In this document: positions 6,553 through 9,594 of the stretch, piece by piece
Numbering within the stretch: the stretch's first letter is position 1
Layout of the letters: every line of letters begins with the position of its first letter
Origin: Candidatus Gastranaerophilales bacterium
Lineage (GTDB): Bacteria > Cyanobacteriota > Vampirovibrionia > Gastranaerophilales > Gastranaerophilaceae
Direction: 5' to 3'
Assembly (NCBI GenBank): GCA_021201175.1
Contig: JAJQFK010000155.1
Coordinates: 1-9,594, forward strand
Length of the DNA stretch: 9,594 nt
Program-made: the position numbers and the translations under genes
The notes under the pieces: model-generated
The model's input: the letters and a program-made list of their open reading frames with translations, nothing else
What the model was told of the DNA's origin: nothing
Database searches by the model: none

Positions 6553-6574
6553 AAAAAATCGCGATATCGGATTT
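6553..6574 (-). terminator. Possible weak terminator after yraN
   Basis: On the minus strand AAATC-CG and CG-C-GATTT can pair around ATAT with one bulged base, running into a string of six T residues. It lies just past the yraN stop, in the 47-bp gap between the convergent genes. The stem is short and AT-rich, so this is tentative. Confidence 0.3.
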
Positions 6575-6582
6575 CTCGGATA

Positions 6583-6948
6583 TTAATATTGACCGATATT
6601 TTCAAGGTGTTCAATAACAGGATTATCAAATCCTGTTATTGCGATTCCGTCAATTCTGTAATCTTTATATTTTACAGAAGATTCAAGCAAATATGCTGTC
6701 GCTGCTTTTTGAATTTTTTCAAGCTTTAATCTGTTTATAGCTTCAAACGGATGTCCGAAACTTAAAGAACTTCTTGTTTTTACCTCAAAAAAAATAAGAC
6801 TGCTCCCTTTTTTTGCTATTATGTCAATTTCTGCATTTTTTGAATAATGCCAGTTTGTTTCAATAATTTTGTAGCCTTTTTTTTCAAGATATGCTTTTGC
6901 TATATCTTCGCCTGTTTTACCTTTTATAAAGTTGTTTTTTAAATTCAT
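6583..6948 (-). CDS. yraN: YraN (UPF0102) nuclease-fold protein
   Basis: A 121-residue protein of the YraN/UPF0102 family, the usual family length. It has the restriction-endonuclease-like core: GKTGEDIAKAYLEKKGYKI (10-28), E40-x-D42 in AEIDII, E55-x-K57 in FFEVKTRSS, then FGHPFEAINRLKLEKI and a helix AATAYLL. The Glu-x-Asp and Glu-x-Lys residues fit a metal-dependent nuclease centre, but the biological role is unsettled. yraN is often next to comM, and with dprA in many genomes, so a DNA-processing role is plausible. Here it converges with comM and diverges from the dehydrogenase, 41 bp away. There is no Shine-Dalgarno sequence before the ATG; a perfect TATAAT sits six bases upstream instead. 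Confidence 0.93.
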   Translation of the reverse strand: MNLKNNFIKGKTGEDIAKAYLEKKGYKIIETNWHYSKNAEIDIIAKKGSSLIFFEVKTRSSLSFGHPFEAINRLKLEKIQKAATAYLLESSVKYKDYRIDGIAITGFDNPVIEHLENIGQY

Positions 6949-6951
6949 AAA

Positions 6952-6980
6952 TTGATTATATCAAAATTTTATGTTAAAAG
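6952..6980 (+). promoter_or_regulatory. Promoter of the dehydrogenase operon, near-leaderless
   Basis: TTGATT (6952-6957), a 17-bp spacer and TAAAAG (6975-6980), with a TG in extended -10 position (6972-6973). Transcription would start near 6987, only about three bases before the ATG, and no Shine-Dalgarno sequence is present. The -35 box overlaps the yraN -10 box on the other strand, within the inverted repeat TTGATTATATCAA (6952-6964). Confidence 0.42.
6955..6960 (-). promoter_or_regulatory. -10 box of yraN, leaderless arrangement
   Basis: A perfect TATAAT on the minus strand is separated from the yraN ATG by six bases (6949-6954), so transcription would begin at about the A of the start codon. 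I see no good -35 box at the normal distance. Confidence 0.5.
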
Positions 6981-6989
6981 ATAATTACT

Positions 6990-7829
6990 ATGACAAAAAA
7001 TGATAAAACAGTTTTAATAACAGGTGCATCTTCCGGAATAGGGAAAAAAGTTGCTTTGACCCTCGCAACGGAAGGCTATAACGTGTTTGCGGGTATCAGA
7101 CGAAAAGCCGACAAAATAGAACTTGAAAGTATTAACAAAAATATTAAGGGTGTTTATATTGATATTACTAATAAATCGAGTATAGAAAAGGCATTCTGGT
7201 ATATATATAAAAATACAAAAAAAATTGATGTTTTAATTAACAATGCCGGAATTGCAATTGCCGGACCTATTGAATATATTCCGGTCGAAGAAATAAAATC
7301 ACAGTTTGATGTTAATACTTTTGGAGCTTTAGCGGTTACTCAAAAATTTATGCCGCTTCTTAAAGACGGTAAAATTATAAACATTAGTTCAATGGCGGCT
7401 TGCGGAATATTTCCTTTTATCTCACCTTATTGTGCTTCTAAGCGGGCACTTGATATTTTATTTAACAGCTTGTATCTTGAAAATAAAGATAATATAAAGA
7501 TAATTTCTGTTAAACCGGCTGCTGTAAGAACTCCAATCTGGGAAAAATCCGTGAAAAAAGCAAATAACATTCTTAGGAATATCCCTGAGGATAATCTAAA
7601 AAAATATGATAAGGAAATAACATATTTAGAAAAAAATGCTCTGAATAATAACAAAACAGGAGTCGGTTGCGAACAAATTGCAAAAGTAATTTTGCAAATT
7701 GTTAAATCAAAAAATCCAAAAAGTTCTTATAATATTGGTTTTGATTCAATTATGGCTGATTTTATTTCAAAACTACCTGATTCTATAATCAATTTGATTG
7801 TAAAAATAAAGTTAAAGATGATTAAATAA
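6990..7829 (+). CDS. Short-chain dehydrogenase/reductase (classical SDR)
   Basis: An NAD(P)-dependent oxidoreductase of 279 residues; the substrate cannot be read from sequence. The nucleotide-binding motif TGASSGIG is at 11-18, NNAG at 84-87, and the catalytic tetrad is complete: N109, S134 (in NISSMA), Y147 and K151 (YCASK). Basic residues at R37-R38 after the second strand suggest NADPH. It is about 30 residues longer than the shortest classical SDRs; the tail (about 247-279) is Lys- and Ile-rich, ends in a hydrophobic helix (IINLIVKIKLKMIK) and could touch the membrane, as in retinol or hydroxysteroid dehydrogenase-like SDRs. A flavin reductase gene follows after 23 bp, probably in one transcript. 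The ATG has no visible ribosome binding site, in keeping with the near-leaderless promoter. Confidence 0.9.
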   Translation: MTKNDKTVLITGASSGIGKKVALTLATEGYNVFAGIRRKADKIELESINKNIKGVYIDITNKSSIEKAFWYIYKNTKKIDVLINNAGIAIAGPIEYIPVEEIKSQFDVNTFGALAVTQKFMPLLKDGKIINISSMAACGIFPFISPYCASKRALDILFNSLYLENKDNIKIISVKPAAVRTPIWEKSVKKANNILRNIPEDNLKKYDKEITYLEKNALNNNKTGVGCEQIAKVILQIVKSKNPKSSYNIGFDSIMADFISKLPDSIINLIVKIKLKMIK

Positions 7830-7852
7830 AAAACACAGAGGCAGACTTTATA

Positions 7853-8350
7853 ATGAATAATAATATATTTAAAAATTTATCATACGGAGTTTACATTGTT
7901 TCATGCCAAATTAACGGAAAATATACGGGCTGTACGGTAAACAGTATCATGCAAATAACTTCAAATCCCGCTGTAATCGCATTAAGTGTAAATCATAATA
8001 ACTATACGCATATATGTCTGGAACAAACAAAAAGGTTTGCGGTATCAATACTTTCCGAAGAATCCGCCCCTATATCAATCGGAACTTTTGGTTTTAGAAG
8101 CGGGCGTGATTTTAACAAATTTGAAAATATTCCATATTCAATTATAAACGGACTGCCGGTCATAAAAGATGCATGCGGCTATCTTATTTGCGAAATAAAA
8201 GATAAAACAGAAACAGATACTCATACTTTATTTATTGCAAATGTTTTAGACGGAGATTTATTAAATAATAAGACTCCTATGACTTATGCATATTACCATA
8301 ATGTTATAAAGGGAAAAAGTCCAAAATCTGCACCTACATATATTGAATGA
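7853..8350 (+). CDS. Flavin reductase (flavoredoxin / Hrb-type FMN-binding split barrel)
   Basis: A 165-residue protein of the flavin reductase-like family, which binds FMN and passes electrons from NAD(P)H. Typical stretches are seen in order: YGVYIVS (11-17), a core with ITSNPAVIALSVN (35-47), ILSEES (66-71), GTFGFRSGRDFNKF (77-90), DTHTLFIANVLDGD (122-135) and PMTYAYYHNVIKG (142-154). By memory it closely resembles the N-terminal half of Hrb, the high-molecular-weight rubredoxin of Moorella that feeds flavodiiron proteins. The rubredoxin half is absent here: the protein ends at SAPTYIE and no Cys-x-x-Cys pair follows. A role in oxygen or NO detoxification is therefore only an inference. 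AGAGG (7837-7841) is 11 bases before the ATG. It is likely cotranscribed with the SDR; no terminator stands out after it. Confidence 0.87.
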   Translation: MNNNIFKNLSYGVYIVSCQINGKYTGCTVNSIMQITSNPAVIALSVNHNNYTHICLEQTKRFAVSILSEESAPISIGTFGFRSGRDFNKFENIPYSIINGLPVIKDACGYLICEIKDKTETDTHTLFIANVLDGDLLNNKTPMTYAYYHNVIKGKSPKSAPTYIE

Positions 8351-8366
8351 TTTTTAAATTTTTTGT

Positions 8367-8395
8367 TTGATTTTTCATAATTACACAATCATAAT
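8367..8395 (+). promoter_or_regulatory. Promoter of the TPR-glycosyltransferase gene, leaderless arrangement
   Basis: TTGATT (8367-8372), exactly 17 bp, then CATAAT (8390-8395). The expected transcription start is at about 8402, the A of the ATG itself. No Shine-Dalgarno sequence precedes the gene, which fits a leaderless mRNA. Confidence 0.48.
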
Positions 8396-8401
8396 TAATA
8401 T

Positions 8402-9594
8402 ATGTCAAAAGAAACGTACGAAAATCTATATAAATGTTCATTAGTTCAAAGAGCAAAAGGCAACTATGTTTCGGCATTTGAATATGCACAAAAAGCCTAT
8501 TCGATAAATGATTCTAATGTCGAAATTATAATGAATTGCGCATTTTTAGCTGAACAATTAAATTTGACAGAATATTTGGTATTTTTTATGGAAAGAGCCT
8601 GTCTGTTGAAGCCGGATAATGAACAATACTTTTTAAAATTGGCTTTTTTATACAAGAACAATAAAAATAATATAGGCGCTTTACAATGCTTTGAGAGATG
8701 TTTGGCAATTAACAATAAAAATTTTTTAGCATTAATTAACATTTGCGAAATTTCGATAATCTGTAAAAATTATAATCTCGCACATAAGTATGCAAATTTA
8801 TCACTTGAAGCAGCAACTAAAAATGAAGAATTTAAACGTACACATTTAAAATTAAGTAATATTTACCAGAATCAAAAAAATTGGAGAGCTGCTTTAAAAG
8901 AAGTAAGAAAATCAATGAAATATCTTCCGGTAACTCATTATGATTATTCTACTTTAGCGTGTATTTGTTGGGAATATGTAAGTTATTCACTGGCTGTTAA
9001 ATTCTTTTTTAAAGCTTTGGAGTTATGTCCAAATGAATTGGATTATTTATATAATATCGGAAACTGTTACCTTTTTCAAAATGAAACCGATAAAGCTATA
9101 AACGTAACTAATGAGGTTCTTAACAAGAATCCGGAGCATGTACTGGCATTAAGATTATTGACTTTTATATGGTTAATTCAAAAACAATATGAACAGGCAA
9201 TGAAAACATATCCGATTTTGCTTTCGCCTAAAGTTCTGACAAAGTTAAATCAATTGGATAATAAAATCAATAACGTTAATTATATTGCTAATTGTTCAAG
9301 ATACTTTGAGTTACATTGGGATAGACAAAATATAAAAAATAAAACAATTTTTATATATAATGATGCAGGTTTAGGGGATTCAATTATGTTCTCCCGATTT
9401 ATACCTCTAATTGAAAATCAAGCCGGAAAAGTTATTATAGAGATTAATTCAAATTTATATGACATATATAAAAGATCCTTTAAAAAATCAGAAATTGTAC
9501 TTGAAACAAAAGAAGGATTTTATGGCAAATATGATTATTCAACCTCATTTATGTGCCTATTTTACAATATGGAAAGAGATTTTTCACATATACC
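8402..9594 (+). CDS. TPR protein with C-terminal GT9-like glycosyltransferase domain (3' end cut by window)
   Basis: An open frame of 397 codons runs off the right edge, so the end is missing. Residues about 5-295 form helical TPR-like repeats, for example AKGNYVSAFEYAQKAYSIND, NIGALQCFERCLAINNKN, YSLAVKFFFKALELCPNE and ETDKAINVTNEVLNKNPEH. From about residue 305 it changes to LHWDRQNIKNKTIFIYNDAGLGDSIMFSRFIPLI in sense (305-338, with GLGD at 323-326), then strands such as KVIIEIN. This matches, from memory, TPR proteins fused to a GT-B domain akin to ADP-heptose:LPS heptosyltransferases (GT9), where an EQGLGD-x-x-x-x-x-R-x motif opens the domain. The donor and acceptor are unknown; protein or surface glycan modification is possible. 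The ATG is the first after an in-frame TAA (8396-8398). It may be its own unit, downstream of the redox pair. Confidence 0.8.
   Translation, partial: MSKETYENLYKCSLVQRAKGNYVSAFEYAQKAYSINDSNVEIIMNCAFLAEQLNLTEYLVFFMERACLLKPDNEQYFLKLAFLYKNNKNNIGALQCFERCLAINNKNFLALINICEISIICKNYNLAHKYANLSLEAATKNEEFKRTHLKLSNIYQNQKNWRAALKEVRKSMKYLPVTHYDYSTLACICWEYVSYSLAVKFFFKALELCPNELDYLYNIGNCYLFQNETDKAINVTNEVLNKNPEHVLALRLLTFIWLIQKQYEQAMKTYPILLSPKVLTKLNQLDNKINNVNYIANCSRYFELHWDRQNIKNKTIFIYNDAGLGDSIMFSRFIPLIENQAGKVIIEINSNLYDIYKRSFKKSEIVLETKEGFYGKYDYSTSFMCLFYNMERDFSHI

Noticed and set aside
6952..6964. FNR-like box TTGAT-TAT-ATCAA between yraN and the SDR gene
   Set aside because: The FNR/CRP-type site needs a four-base centre; here it is three bases. 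The flavin reductase made an oxygen sensor tempting, but the spacing does not fit.
8497..8742. Minus-strand open frame of 81 codons
   Set aside because: It lies opposite the TPR-glycosyltransferase coding frame, which has clear repeat motifs.

Overview
The window looks like a chromosomal piece of an AT-rich, diderm bacterium. The secretin needs an outer membrane. The secretin, a long Pro/Gln-rich protein with a HEAT-like tail, the base composition and a TPR-glycosyltransferase together resemble gut Gastranaerophilales (Vampirovibrionia/Melainabacteria, the non-photosynthetic sisters of cyanobacteria). That placement is from memory of similar proteins and is only moderately secure. There are no tRNA or rRNA genes, no CRISPR array, no insertion sequence and no phage genes.

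Left part (minus strand): a two-gene operon encodes a PilP/GspC-like bitopic protein followed by a PilQ-like secretin, so it probably builds the outer-membrane end of a type IV pilus or DNA-uptake machine. A promoter precedes it. Upstream lies a 0.5-kb non-coding stretch with a GC-richer palindromic repeat element (one full copy and one truncated copy in tandem) and a strong intrinsic terminator. That terminator serves the next minus-strand gene, a Pro/Gln-rich protein with a HEAT-like C-terminal part.

Middle (plus strand): a 320-bp AT-rich divergent region carries a promoter and two abutting perfect palindromes. It leads into an unannotated-looking 43-codon small ORF with a good ribosome binding site. 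A separate promoter then drives comM (YifB), the AAA+ branch-migration helicase of natural transformation. comM converges with yraN, a nuclease-fold protein often found beside comM. A type IV pilus pair and comM-yraN in one window is consistent with DNA uptake and recombination, but no direct operon link is visible.

Right part (plus strand): a short-chain dehydrogenase and a flavin reductase of the flavoredoxin/Hrb type form a small redox operon. It is followed by a TPR protein with a C-terminal GT9-like glycosyltransferase domain that runs off the end of the window.

Three genes here (yraN, the dehydrogenase and the TPR-glycosyltransferase) have -10 boxes about 6-9 bases before the ATG and no Shine-Dalgarno sequence, suggesting leaderless or nearly leaderless mRNAs. 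The pil genes, the HEAT-like gene, the small ORF and the flavin reductase do have ribosome binding sites. I see no convincing new multi-gene system. The least explained items are the small ORF with its palindromic leader, the tandem palindromic repeat and the acidic-tailed PilP-like protein.
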